Notes under the pieces: generated by a model
The model's database searches: none
Told to the model about the DNA's origin: nothing
Seen by the model: only the letters and a program-made list of their open reading frames with translations
Program-made: the position numbers and the translations under genes
Shown here: one piece after another, positions 11,223 to 19,980 of the stretch
How positions within the stretch are numbered: the stretch's first letter is position 1
Layout: every line of letters begins with the position of its first letter
From: Variovorax paradoxus
GTDB taxonomy: Bacteria > Pseudomonadota > Gammaproteobacteria > Burkholderiales > Burkholderiaceae_C
Length of the DNA: 64,000 bases
Assembly: GCF_009755665.1 (NCBI RefSeq)
Contig: NZ_CP046622.1
Span: 310,001-374,000, forward strand
Reading direction: 5' to 3'

Positions 11223-12134
11223 ATGTCTAATCCCTTCTTCATGAACGAACAATCAGACGCCAAGGCGGCCATGGCAGCCAACGAGACCGACCGCGCCGCC
11301 CAGCGTGGCATCCAGAGCATCGAAGTGGGCGGCCAGCTGCTGCGCGCGCTGGTGCACCACGGCCGGCCGATGGCCCTGAAAGACCTGGCGCGGGAAGCCG
11401 ACATGACGGCCGCCAAGGCCCACCCGTACATGGTGAGCTTCGGACGGCTGGGCCTGATCGAGCAGGACCGCGCCAGCGGCCACTATCTGCTCGGCCCGCT
11501 GGCCTTGCAACTGGGGCTCATCAGCCTGCAGCAGGCCGACCCGGTGCACATTGCGACGCCGCTCATCGCGGGATTGGCGCAGCGCATCGGCCACACGGTG
11601 GCGCTGGCAGTGTGGGGGGCACGAGGCGCCACCATCGTGCGCACGGCCGAATCGCCGTCGCCGGTGCATGTGAACATGCGCCACGGCACGGTGTTCTCGC
11701 TCACCAACACGGCCTCTGGCCGCGTGTTCGCCGCCTACCTGGAGGCCGAAACAGTCAAGCAACTGCTCGACGCCGAGCGCCAGCGGCAAAAGCAGCGCAA
11801 GGCGGGCGAGCAGCCGCCGCTGGCCGGCATGCCGCCGCAGCCGCCGCTGCCGTCGTGGAGCGAATTCGAGCGCCAACTGCAGGAAGTGCGCGTGCACGGC
11901 GTCAGCCGCTCGGAAGGCGAGGTGATCGAGGGCGTGAGCGCCATGGCGGCGCCGGTGTTCGACCACACGGGCGCCATCGTGCTCTCGGTCACGGCCATCG
12001 GCCCGGCCGCCATCTTCGACACCGGCTGGGACGGCGAAATCGCACGCGCGCTCAAGGCCTGCGCGGGCACGGTGTCCGAGCGGCTGGGCGCAACGTCGGC
12101 CGGAAGAAACGCCTCCGCACACCTGGATCCATGA
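11223..12134 (+). CDS. IclR-family transcriptional regulator
   Basis: The 303-residue protein has an N-terminal winged helix-turn-helix (about 25-85, MALKDLAREADMTAAKAHPYMVSFGRLGLIEQD) and a GAF-like effector domain (about 100-290, GVSAMAAPVFDHTGAIVLSVTAIG). A Gln/Pro-rich insert (about 180-205) inside the effector domain is longer than usual. It is divergent from the aromatic operon and probably controls it in response to a pathway intermediate. Its stop overlaps the next start (ATGA), tying it to a sirtuin gene. An alternative start is the ATG at 11241. Confidence 0.9.
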   Translation: MSNPFFMNEQSDAKAAMAANETDRAAQRGIQSIEVGGQLLRALVHHGRPMALKDLAREADMTAAKAHPYMVSFGRLGLIEQDRASGHYLLGPLALQLGLISLQQADPVHIATPLIAGLAQRIGHTVALAVWGARGATIVRTAESPSPVHVNMRHGTVFSLTNTASGRVFAAYLEAETVKQLLDAERQRQKQRKAGEQPPLAGMPPQPPLPSWSEFERQLQEVRVHGVSRSEGEVIEGVSAMAAPVFDHTGAIVLSVTAIGPAAIFDTGWDGEIARALKACAGTVSERLGATSAGRNASAHLDP

Positions 12135-12889
12135 GCCCGGACATCACCGCTTCGTCTTCCACACCCCCGATCGAATCCGCCATTGCCTTGCTGAGCGCCG
12201 CCCGGCGCATCGTCGTGTTCTCCGGCGCCGGGCTGTCAAAGGCCTCCGGCATTCCGACCTACCGCGACAGCGACGGACTCTGGATGAACCAGAACGCGCT
12301 GCAGTACTCGCATGCCGAAGACCTGCAGCGCGACCCCGCGGGATTCACGCGCTTCTGGTCGCGGCGGCTTTCCGCGGTGGAGGACGCGCAGCCGAACCCG
12401 GGGCATACCGCGCTTGCGCTGCTGCAGCGGCTGCGGCCCGCCACGCGCCTCATCACGCAGAACGTCGACGGGCTGCTGACGCTGGCCGGCGGGCTCGACG
12501 TGCTCGAACTGCACGGCTCGCTGCGCCGGTGGCGCTGCGACCATTGCGGCAACCGCCAGGGCCCGTGGCCCTTTCACCGCTGCATGCGCTGCGCCTCGCG
12601 CGCCCGGCCGGACGTCGTCATGTTCGGGGAAATGCTGAACCAGGGCGTGCTGCTCGATGCGCAGGCGGCCGCGCAGGAGTCGGACGTGTTCATGGTGGTC
12701 GGCAGCACGGCCATCGTGTATCCGGCGGCCGAGCTGCCGCAGATGGCGGCGTCGCATGGCAGCCGGCTGATCACGCTCAATATGGAGCCGTTGCCGCATC
12801 TGGACGACGCGGCCGCGGTGGTCTTGCGCGGGGAATCCGAAATCCTGCTGCCGCAGTTGCTGGCGGGGCTCGGCGGCTCGCCGGCCTGA
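12131..12889 (+). CDS. Sirtuin-family NAD-dependent protein deacylase
   Basis: The 252-residue product carries the sirtuin NAD motifs GAGLSKASGIPTYR (residues 32-45) and TQNVDGL (109-115). The catalytic His is H128 in ELHGS, and four zinc cysteines are C136, C139, C151 and C154. The bacterial RPDVVMFGE motif follows. It should remove acetyl or other acyl groups from protein lysines in the cytoplasm. The four-base overlap with the IclR gene is notable: CoA-dependent catabolism often needs deacylation of acyl-CoA synthetases, so co-regulation is plausible but unproven. Confidence 0.93.
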   Translation: MSPDITASSSTPPIESAIALLSAARRIVVFSGAGLSKASGIPTYRDSDGLWMNQNALQYSHAEDLQRDPAGFTRFWSRRLSAVEDAQPNPGHTALALLQRLRPATRLITQNVDGLLTLAGGLDVLELHGSLRRWRCDHCGNRQGPWPFHRCMRCASRARPDVVMFGEMLNQGVLLDAQAAAQESDVFMVVGSTAIVYPAAELPQMAASHGSRLITLNMEPLPHLDDAAAVVLRGESEILLPQLLAGLGGSPA

Positions 12890-12896
12890 ATGCCGA

Positions 12897-13118
12897 TCAG
12901 CTCTTCTTGCCGCCGAACAGCACCAGAGCGCCGCCCACCACGATGGCGGCCACGCTCGCCCAGGCCGGGAAGTTGACCTGCTGCTTTTCCTTCACCGAAA
13001 ACTCCAGCGGGCCCAACTTGGCCTGGTGCGTTTCCTTGGTAAAGCTGAAGCCGCCGAGCCCGAGGCCCGCGATGCCGGCCACGATGAGCAGGATGCCGGC
13101 GATGCGTGTTGCGTTCAT
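12897..13118 (-). CDS. DUF3185 small membrane protein
   Basis: The 73-residue protein has two hydrophobic segments (about 5-23 and 51-68), a short charged loop between them, and a GGKKS C-terminus; the arrangement fits DUF3185. A purine-rich GAGGAGAC ribosome site precedes the ATG. It is convergent with the sirtuin gene (7 bases apart) and stands alone. Function unknown. Confidence 0.8.
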   Translation of the reverse strand: MNATRIAGILLIVAGIAGLGLGGFSFTKETHQAKLGPLEFSVKEKQQVNFPAWASVAAIVVGGALVLFGGKKS

Positions 13119-13169
13119 GGTGAGGTCTCCTCGGGGTTATTGGTAGGGTGGCGTCGGGCCGAACCGAGC

Positions 13170-13862
13170 TTACTGCCGAGGCTGCTGGTCGACCCACTGC
13201 ACGATGTCGGCCACGGCCGCATCGGTGGCCGCGGCCAGCGCCTTCACGCCGCCGGGCGCATCGGCGCTCGGTGCCGGCCGGCGCACGGTGAAGGTGCGCT
13301 GGCCGAGCACGCGGTCGCCGCCCGTGGTGCCGCGGATCAGCGTGGCGCGCAGGCGCACCAGGCCCACGCTGCTGCCGGCCGATTCGAAATAGTGGCTGAA
13401 CTCGTCGAGCGAAATGCGCAGCGTGTCGGGCACGCGGCCCTCGGTGCGCGCGATGGTCGCGCTTTCTTCCGGGCCCAGCACCGTGCGCCGTTCGGAAAGC
13501 GCATCGCGCAGCCGCTGCCGCAGCAGCTGTGCCGGCGGCAGGCTCCAGCGCGACTGGCCGTAGGGCCGCAGTTCGTTGGCATCGGCATAGCCCAGCCGGT
13601 AAAGAATCTGCGTGCCGTCGAGCCGCGCGTTGCTCTCGATTTCGGCCAGCGCCAGCGTGGGCAATGCGGCGGCGGGTGGATTGGCGGCCGCGGCCGACGC
13701 GGCAATGCCGGGCCCGAAGTCGTACAGCGTTGCGCGCGCGGGCTTGTCGGGCAGCGCGCCGCAGCCGGCAAGCAGCAGCGCCAGGCCCAGTGTCAGGCCG
13801 GAACCCAGGCCGAGACCGAGGGATGGACGGGAGTGCATGGCGTTCTTCTTCATGGTCATCAC
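13170..13862 (-). CDS. ABC-type transport auxiliary lipoprotein (PqiC-like)
   Basis: This 230-residue protein opens with a long Gly/Leu-rich signal peptide ending LLLAGCGA, a lipobox with the lipidated Cys near residue 34. The body matches the ABC-transport auxiliary lipoprotein family (RATLYDFGPG, LALAEIESNARLDGTQILYRLGY). Such proteins assist MCE systems, probably at the outer membrane. It is last in a four-gene leftward operon and begins one base after the MCE gene ends. Confidence 0.87.
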   Translation of the reverse strand: MMTMKKNAMHSRPSLGLGLGSGLTLGLALLLAGCGALPDKPARATLYDFGPGIAASAAAANPPAAALPTLALAEIESNARLDGTQILYRLGYADANELRPYGQSRWSLPPAQLLRQRLRDALSERRTVLGPEESATIARTEGRVPDTLRISLDEFSHYFESAGSSVGLVRLRATLIRGTTGGDRVLGQRTFTVRRPAPSADAPGGVKALAAATDAAVADIVQWVDQQPRQ

Positions 13863-13863
13863 T

Positions 13864-14835
13864 TCAGGGGCGTCCCAGCGAATTGGTGGTGGGCGGCGCG
13901 GAGAAGCCGGGCTCGCCCGGCCCCGCCGCGGTGCCGCCGTTGCCGAACAGCAGCGATTGCGGGTTGTCGTTGATGCCGTCGGCCGCGCGGCCCAGCCGGC
14001 GCACCGCGCGCGAAGTGTCGTCGGCCACCCGGTTCACGCGCGGCAGCGTGGCCGAGTTGAACGAGTCGACTGCCTGCGCCAGCGCCTTGGTGCCATCGCC
14101 CAGGCGTTCGATCGGGCCTTCGGGCGCATTGAGGCGGCTCACCGTGGTGTTGAAGTTGTTGGCCACGCGCGAGACATCGCCGGCCGCCGTCTTTACTGAC
14201 GACAGCGTGCCGGGCAGCGCCGCGAGTGTCGGGTTGAGGCCTGTCTTCACCGTGTTATCCAGCTGCTTGAGCAGCGTATTGGCGCTGGCCGATGCCGCCG
14301 CGATGTTCTCCAGCGCATCGGCCACCCGCTTCTGGTTGCCGTCGCCGAGCAGCTGGTTGGCGCGCTTCGTGGCTTCGTCGATCTGGTCGATGATGGCTTC
14401 GCCGCGGTCCTGCAGTTGCGCGAGCATCGAGGGCTTGAGCGGAATGCGCGGCGGGTCGTCGTTGTTGGGTGCAAGCACCACGTTCGATTCGCCCTTGTCG
14501 TCCAGCGCGATGAACGCCAGGCCGGTCACGCCCTGGTAGCTCAGCGTGGCAAAGCTCGACGTGGTGAGCGGCACGCGCTGGTCGACCGTGATGCGCACGC
14601 GCACGTTGCCCTTGGTCTTGGGGTCGAAGTCGATCGAGGTCACCTTGCCGACCGCAATGCCCCGGTAGCGCACCATGGCCTGCGGCTGCAGGCCGCTGAC
14701 CGGGTCGCGCGTGGAGAGCTCGTAGATGTTGCGCACAGTGTCGTCGCGCGTGAACCAGACCACCAGCCCCACGAGCACGGCAATGAGGCCGAGCACGAAG
14801 GCGCCGGCGGCGAGGGCATGGGCTTTGTTTTCCAT
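13864..14835 (-). CDS. MlaD-type MCE-domain substrate-binding protein
   Basis: This is the periplasmic, membrane-anchored MCE subunit of a phospholipid-type transporter. The 323 residues have one N-terminal membrane segment (AGAFVLGLIAVLVGLVVWF), an MCE domain at about 38-118 (VSGLQPQAMVRYRGIAVGKV), and a long helical tail (about 160-300). The tail has repeated Asn/Leu/Asp heptads (LLKQLDNTVKTGLNPTLAAL) that may form a tunnel. It is longer than E. coli MlaD and closer in layout to PqiB/YebT-like or Burkholderiales homologues. Confidence 0.9.
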   Translation of the reverse strand: MENKAHALAAGAFVLGLIAVLVGLVVWFTRDDTVRNIYELSTRDPVSGLQPQAMVRYRGIAVGKVTSIDFDPKTKGNVRVRITVDQRVPLTTSSFATLSYQGVTGLAFIALDDKGESNVVLAPNNDDPPRIPLKPSMLAQLQDRGEAIIDQIDEATKRANQLLGDGNQKRVADALENIAAASASANTLLKQLDNTVKTGLNPTLAALPGTLSSVKTAAGDVSRVANNFNTTVSRLNAPEGPIERLGDGTKALAQAVDSFNSATLPRVNRVADDTSRAVRRLGRAADGINDNPQSLLFGNGGTAAGPGEPGFSAPPTTNSLGRP

Positions 14836-14848
14836 GTGTGGCTACCTT

Positions 14849-15667
14849 TCAGTGGGCCGCGCCGGCAGGTGGCGGCGCGGCGTTGGAGGGTTTGTCATGC
14901 AGGGCCTCCAAGGCGCGCTGGCCGCGCCCTCCCAGAAAATATTCGTGGATGAACGGATGCGGATACGCGATGACCTCGCGCGCCGAGCCGCTGACGATGA
15001 CCTTGTGGTCCGCCAGCACCGCAATGCGGGTGCTCAGGTCGAACAGCGTGTCCAGGTCGTGCGTGACCATGACCACCGTCAAGCCCAGTTCGCGGTGCAG
15101 GCCGCGCAGCAGGTCGCAAAAACTGTCGGAGGCTTCGGGGTCGAGACCGGCCGTGGGCTCGTCGAGCAGCAGCAACGGCGGGTCCATGATGAGCGCGCGC
15201 GCCAGCGCCACGCGCTTGATCATGCCGCCCGACAGATCGGCCGGGCTCATGTTGGCGTGCCGGGGCTGCAGGCCCACCATCTGCAGCTTGACCAGTGCCG
15301 CGTTGCGGATCAGTTCGTCGGGCAGCAGCTTGAGCTCGCGCAGCGGAAAGGCAATGTTTTCGAGCACGCTGAACGCCGAGAACAGCGCGCCGTGCTGGAA
15401 CAGCATGCCCACGTTGGCTGCGCCCTTCGCGCTGAGCTCGCCGGGCGCCTGGCCCAGCACCTCGACCGTGCCCTTCGAAGGTTTTTCAAGCCCAAGGATC
15501 TGCCGCAGCAGCACCGTCTTGCCGGTGCCCGATCCGCCCACCAGCGAGAGCACTTCGCCGCGCGCGATGTGCAGCTCGAGATCGCGGTGCACCACATGCT
15601 CGCCCTCGGCATTCTTGAACACCGTCCAGAGCTTGCTGATATCGACCACGTTGTTCGAATCGGTCAT
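14849..15667 (-). CDS. MlaF-type ABC transporter ATP-binding protein
   Basis: This is the ATPase of the MCE transporter. In 272 residues it shows Walker A GGSGTGKT (about 44-51), Q-loop LFQHGALFS, signature LSGGM (preceded by SPAD), Walker B LLLLDEPTAGLDP, and the H-loop MVTHD. The FQHGALF and LSGGMIKR forms are typical of MlaF rather than amino-acid transporters. The start overlaps the permease stop by ATGA. Confidence 0.94.
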   Translation of the reverse strand: MTDSNNVVDISKLWTVFKNAEGEHVVHRDLELHIARGEVLSLVGGSGTGKTVLLRQILGLEKPSKGTVEVLGQAPGELSAKGAANVGMLFQHGALFSAFSVLENIAFPLRELKLLPDELIRNAALVKLQMVGLQPRHANMSPADLSGGMIKRVALARALIMDPPLLLLDEPTAGLDPEASDSFCDLLRGLHRELGLTVVMVTHDLDTLFDLSTRIAVLADHKVIVSGSAREVIAYPHPFIHEYFLGGRGQRALEALHDKPSNAAPPPAGAAH

Positions 15668-16830
15668 GCTCTGAATCCGATTCCCTTGAACAAAACCGCG
15701 AACAGCGCGTCGACCAGAATTACCGCGGTGATCGAGGTCACCACCGACGAGGTCGTGCCGCGCCCCAGGCTCTCGGTGTTGGGTTTCACCTTCATGCCGA
15801 AGTAGCAGCCGATCAGTGCAATCAAGATGCCGAACACCGCCGACTTCGCCAGTGCGAGCCAGAGGTTGACCATGGGCACCGCGCGCGGCAGCGCCGAAAG
15901 AAAGTAGGCGGGCGAAATGTCGAGCGCCGCATCGGCCGCGAGCATGCCGCCCGCAAGCGCCGCCATCGATGTCCAGAGGCTGATCAGCGGCATCGCGATG
16001 GCAAGCGCCATCACCCGCGGCATCACCAGCCTGAAGCCGTGCGGAATACCCATCACGCGCATGGCGTCGAGTTCTTCGGTCACGCGCATCACGCCGATCT
16101 GCGCCGTGATGGCCGATCCGGAGCGCCCCGCAATCAGCACCGCAGCCAGCACTGGCCCAAGCTCGCGGATCAGCGAAAGCCCGAGGATGTTGACCACGAA
16201 AGCCTCGGCGCCGTACTGGCGAAGCTGCTGCGAGATCAGGTACGCCAGCACCACGCCAATCAACAGGCCGACCAGCGCCGTGATGTGCAGCGCCGTGGCG
16301 CCGAACTGATACAGGTGACCTGAAAAATCGCGCCACGGCGCTCGGTGCGGCGCGCGGACGAGCGTGCAGGCATCGAGTGCGAGCTGGCCGACCAGCCCCA
16401 CGAAGTCGCGCATCACCTGCAGCGCGCGCGGACCCGTGTGCGAAAAATGGCGCAGCCGCTCCGCGAGCGTGGGCGGCGGGTCTTCAGGCGTTCCGACCGT
16501 GTACTGGGCCACCTGGTCGAGCACCGCCTTGTGCTGCGGCGACATCTCGAGCGTGGCCGGCCAGTCGTGGCGCCAGTGTTCCCACAGCAGCTGCGCGCCG
16601 ATGTGGTCGAGCTGCTCGATGGGGCGCAGGTCCCAAGCGCGGTCGTCCGACGGCGGTGCGCCTGCCAGGTCCTTCTCGATGGCCTGCCACGCGGCCCGCG
16701 AGGATATGGCCAGCGTGGTCCATCGTCCGCGCGCCACGGTCCAGTTGCGGCCGTCGTGCTCGCGCTGCTCGACGCGCGGCAACACGCTGTCGGCGGCGGA
16801 TGCGTCGGCAGGCGAAGTTGCTATGGGCAT
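15664..16830 (-). CDS. MlaE-type permease with N-terminal STAS-like domain
   Basis: The C-terminal half (from about residue 160) is a MlaE/YrbE permease with about five membrane spans and the conserved AGRSGSAITAQIGVMRVTEE helix. The first 110 residues resemble a STAS domain (a beta strand WTVARGRWTT, then DLRPIEQLDHIGAQLLWEHW). Thus the STAS protein that is separate in E. coli (MlaB) appears fused here. I used the ATG at 16830; an in-frame ATG at 16884 would add 18 residues, and neither has a strong ribosome site. It is the first gene of the operon. Confidence 0.9.
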   Translation of the reverse strand: MPIATSPADASAADSVLPRVEQREHDGRNWTVARGRWTTLAISSRAAWQAIEKDLAGAPPSDDRAWDLRPIEQLDHIGAQLLWEHWRHDWPATLEMSPQHKAVLDQVAQYTVGTPEDPPPTLAERLRHFSHTGPRALQVMRDFVGLVGQLALDACTLVRAPHRAPWRDFSGHLYQFGATALHITALVGLLIGVVLAYLISQQLRQYGAEAFVVNILGLSLIRELGPVLAAVLIAGRSGSAITAQIGVMRVTEELDAMRVMGIPHGFRLVMPRVMALAIAMPLISLWTSMAALAGGMLAADAALDISPAYFLSALPRAVPMVNLWLALAKSAVFGILIALIGCYFGMKVKPNTESLGRGTTSSVVTSITAVILVDALFAVLFKGIGFRA

Positions 16831-16978
16831 GGTGCGGCGGAGCAGGGCGAAGTAAGAAAAAAGAAGCGGTCGGAAAGGGCGCATCGTAACCGGATGAATC
16901 GGCTTTTCCCGTACGCCACGCCGGCGCTTTGCGTAGGGCGGAACGCCGTTCGAATGGCCAAGCGCGCCCTTTTTCCGG

Positions 16979-17887
16979 TCAGTTCCAGGCTCGCGCCAAC
17001 GCGTTCCATGCGCTCGCGATGACGGGCTCGTTGCGCCGGGCCGCCAGCGAGACGAAGCGCAGCGCGCAGTCCAGCTGCACGCGGTCGGCCATCACCAGGC
17101 CGTGCGACTGGCTCTCGCGGATTGCAATGGAGTCGCGCAAAAGGCTAAGCCCTACGCCCGACTTGAGCAGGTCGAGCATCGAGGCTTCCTGGTCCACCAG
17201 CGCCGCCCGTCGCGGCGAAAGCCCGAGCGGGCCGAACACCTTGTTGAGCAGCCGGTGATGCGCGGATTCCGGCGGCGTGCCCAGCCATGGCAAGGCGGCC
17301 AGCGCCTTCCAGTCGCGGCCCAGCACCTGCGGCCCCCAACCCGCGGGTGCGACCACCCGGTAGGTGAAGCGGGTGAGCGTGCGCGTCGCGAGCGGAGCTG
17401 GCGCGATGGTCTCGCCGTCGTCATCCGTATCGAGGTGAAAACCCACATCGAGCTCGCCGCGCAGCACCTGCGCCAGCACGTTGCCGCTCATGCCGTGGCG
17501 AAGCTCCGTCTCGATCTGCGGCGCGGATTCAACAAGCTCGCGCAGGAACACGCCAAGCCGGGTGAACTCAGGATCGAGGATGGTGCCGATGCGAAGCGCC
17601 CCGCGCACCGTGCCCTGCAGGTTGCGCGCGGCCTGCTGCAGGTCGCCCACGGCCGAAAGCACGCGCTCGGCTTGCGGCAGCAACGCGGCCCCGTCGGCAG
17701 TGAGCGCCAGCCCGTGCGGCGTGCGCGTGAAGAGCTGGAGCCCGGTTTCTTCGGCCAGGCGCTTCAATTGCAGGCTCACCGCAGGCTGCGTCAGGTGCAG
17801 CCGCTCGGCGGCGCGCGACACGCTGCCCTCGCGCGCCGCAAGCACAAAGGCACGCAAGATCTGGAGGTCCAGGGCGGCGGCAGTCAT
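16979..17887 (-). CDS. LysR-family transcriptional regulator
   Basis: The 302-residue protein has a classical N-terminal winged helix (residues 5-65: AAREGSVSRAAERLHLTQPAVSLQLKRLAEETGLQLF) and a LysR substrate domain. It is divergent from the GMC oxidoreductase gene 135 bases away and most likely regulates it. A LysR-box-like palindrome touches its start codon, pointing to autoregulation. The effector is unknown. Confidence 0.93.
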   Translation of the reverse strand: MTAAALDLQILRAFVLAAREGSVSRAAERLHLTQPAVSLQLKRLAEETGLQLFTRTPHGLALTADGAALLPQAERVLSAVGDLQQAARNLQGTVRGALRIGTILDPEFTRLGVFLRELVESAPQIETELRHGMSGNVLAQVLRGELDVGFHLDTDDDGETIAPAPLATRTLTRFTYRVVAPAGWGPQVLGRDWKALAALPWLGTPPESAHHRLLNKVFGPLGLSPRRAALVDQEASMLDLLKSGVGLSLLRDSIAIRESQSHGLVMADRVQLDCALRFVSLAARRNEPVIASAWNALARAWN

Positions 17888-17902
17888 ATAAGAACGATTT
17901 AT
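17888..17902. promoter_or_regulatory. Putative LysR box upstream of GMC oxidoreductase
   Basis: ATAA, seven bases, then TTAT form a dyad within an A+T-rich stretch and fit the T-N11-A pattern of LysR operators. It directly abuts the lysR start codon at 17887 and lies about 120 bases before the divergent GMC gene. Confidence 0.5.
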
Positions 17903-18022
17903 AAGCTAACAACGCCGAAATCATTGGCTTTTTGTTGGTAGCTTGGGCGAAACTTGCCCAAGAGGCCTGCGAAAGGCCCATGAGCATCAAAAATATCGTT
18001 CCCCCGGAGACAAGCAGGCGCC

Positions 18023-19651
18023 ATGAGCGACAACACATTCGACTACATCGTCATTGGAGGCGGCACGGCCGGCGCGCTGATGTGCAACCGGCTGACCCGA
18101 AAATCGCAACAGCGCACGCTGCTGATCGAGGCCGGCCGCAAGGACGACTACCACTGGATCCATATTCCAGTGGGCTATCTGTATTGCATCGGCAATCCCC
18201 GCACCGACTGGCTCTACAGCACCGAGCCCGATGCGGGGCTGAACGGGCGCACGCTGCGCTACCCGCGCGGCAAGACGCTGGGCGGCTGCTCCAGCATCAA
18301 CGGCATGATCTACATGCGCGGCCAGTCGCGCGACTACGACCAGTGGGCGCAGCTCACGGGCGACGACGACTGGAAGTGGCAAAACGTGCTGCCCGACTTC
18401 AAGAAGCACGAGGACTACTACCTTGGCGCGGACGAGCTGCACGGTGCGGGTGGCGAATGGCGGGTGGAGAAGCAGCGCCTGCGCTGGGACATCCTCGACG
18501 CGTTCGCCGAAGCCGCCGTGGAGGCCGGCGTGCCGCACAGCACCGACTTCAACCGCGGCAGCAACGAAGGCGTCGGCTACTTCCAGGTCAACCAGAAGAA
18601 CGGCTGGCGCTGGAACACGGCCAAGGCCTTCTTGCGGCCCGTGTGCTACGGCCGGCCCAATTTCGAGATGTGGGTCAATGCGCACGTCACCAAGCTGATC
18701 ATCGAGACCCAGCCCGACGGCAGCCAGCGCTGCACCGGCGTGCAGGTGTGGGACGGCCACGAGATGATCACCGCGCATGCCACGCGCGAGGTGGTGCTGT
18801 GTGCGGGCAGCATCGGCTCGCCGCAGATCCTGCAGCTTTCGGGCATCGGCCCGGCCGAGCTGCTGCGCCAGCATGGCATCGATGTGGTGGTCGATGCACC
18901 GGGCGTCGGCGCCAACCTGCAAGACCATTTGCAGATTCGCGCGGTCTACAAGATCAACGGCGCGCCCACGCTCAACGTACTGGCGTCATCGATGTACGGC
19001 AAGGCAAAAATCGGCCTCGAATACCTGATGAAGCGCAGCGGCCCGATGAGCATGGCGCCTTCGCAACTGGGCGCATTCACGCGCAGTTCGCCCGAGCACG
19101 AGTGGCCCAACCTCGAATACCACGTGCAGCCGTTGTCGCTAGACGCATTCGGCGAGCCGCTGCACAGCTTTCCGGCCTTTACCGCGAGCGTGTGCAACCT
19201 CAACCCCACGAGCCGCGGCACCGTGCGGATCAGGAGCCCCCGCTTTCAGGACGCGCCGGCCATTGCACCCAATTACCTGAGCACGGACGAAGACCGCAAG
19301 GTGGCGGCCGATTCGCTGCGCGTGACGCGCCGCATCGCCTCGCAGCCTGCGCTTGCCAAATACAAGCCGGAGGAATGGAAGCCCGGCGTGCAGTACCAGA
19401 GCGATGAAGACCTGGCGCGCCTCGCGGGCGATATTGCAACCACGATCTTCCATCCGGTGGGCACAACCAAGATGGGCGCCGACGGCGACCCGATGGCGGT
19501 GCTCGACTCGAAGCTGCGTGTGCGCGGCGTGCAGGGATTGCGCGTGGTCGACGCGGGCGCGATGCCGACCATCACCAGTGGCAACACGAACAGCCCGACG
19601 CTGATGATGGCCGAGAAGGCCGTGGGGTGGATTCTGGAAGCGAATCGCTGA
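18023..19651 (+). CDS. GMC-family FAD oxidoreductase (choline/alcohol dehydrogenase-like)
   Basis: The 542-residue flavoprotein shows the N-terminal dinucleotide motif IVIGGGTAGALMCNRL and GMC signature 1 (YPRGKTLGGCSSINGMIYMR). The second signature (GSIGSPQILQLSGIGP) and the C-terminal catalytic His region (FHPVGTTKMG, then NTNSPTLMMAEKA) follow. It should oxidise an alcohol to an aldehyde in the cytoplasm; choline, polyethylene glycol and aryl alcohols are all possible substrates. A GGAG site precedes the ATG. It is monocistronic under the divergent LysR. Confidence 0.93.
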   Translation: MSDNTFDYIVIGGGTAGALMCNRLTRKSQQRTLLIEAGRKDDYHWIHIPVGYLYCIGNPRTDWLYSTEPDAGLNGRTLRYPRGKTLGGCSSINGMIYMRGQSRDYDQWAQLTGDDDWKWQNVLPDFKKHEDYYLGADELHGAGGEWRVEKQRLRWDILDAFAEAAVEAGVPHSTDFNRGSNEGVGYFQVNQKNGWRWNTAKAFLRPVCYGRPNFEMWVNAHVTKLIIETQPDGSQRCTGVQVWDGHEMITAHATREVVLCAGSIGSPQILQLSGIGPAELLRQHGIDVVVDAPGVGANLQDHLQIRAVYKINGAPTLNVLASSMYGKAKIGLEYLMKRSGPMSMAPSQLGAFTRSSPEHEWPNLEYHVQPLSLDAFGEPLHSFPAFTASVCNLNPTSRGTVRIRSPRFQDAPAIAPNYLSTDEDRKVAADSLRVTRRIASQPALAKYKPEEWKPGVQYQSDEDLARLAGDIATTIFHPVGTTKMGADGDPMAVLDSKLRVRGVQGLRVVDAGAMPTITSGNTNSPTLMMAEKAVGWILEANR

Positions 19652-19715
19652 GAACTTTTGCTCGGGGCTGTTGCGGGTTCGGGGCGCTGCTGTTCAGGGT
19701 GTGTGCAAAGGCCAC

Positions 19716-19931
19716 CGGGTACTCCCCTCCGCGAATGTCCCCCGCCTTCGGCTCCTCCTTTATTTCGCTGCGGGGAGCACCCGATGCCCTGTGCACTGGG
19801 GCACGCGGCTGGTGCAACGCTGATCAACGACTGCTCTGGATCACGCTCACGTTGATGGGGTGCCTTGCGCAGCGAAATAAAGGAGGAGGGGCGCAGCCCC
19901 GGGGGACATTCGCGGAGAAAGGTACCCCGTC
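19716..19931. repeat. Long imperfect inverted repeat between convergent genes
   Basis: The arm at about 19716-19772 is nearly the reverse complement of the arm at about 19868-19927. Shared blocks include TCCGCGAATGTCCCC, CTCCTCCTTTATTTCGCTGC and GGGTAC(T/C). About 95 bases separate the arms. The 329-base gap between the GMC gene and the binding-protein gene holds no convincing coding frame. Elements of this kind recur in Comamonadaceae genomes (from general knowledge) and could end transcription from both sides. Confidence 0.75.
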
Positions 19932-19980
19932 GGCGGGAGCGCCGCCCTGAACACCGCCGCTCCAAAAACTCACGCAGCGA

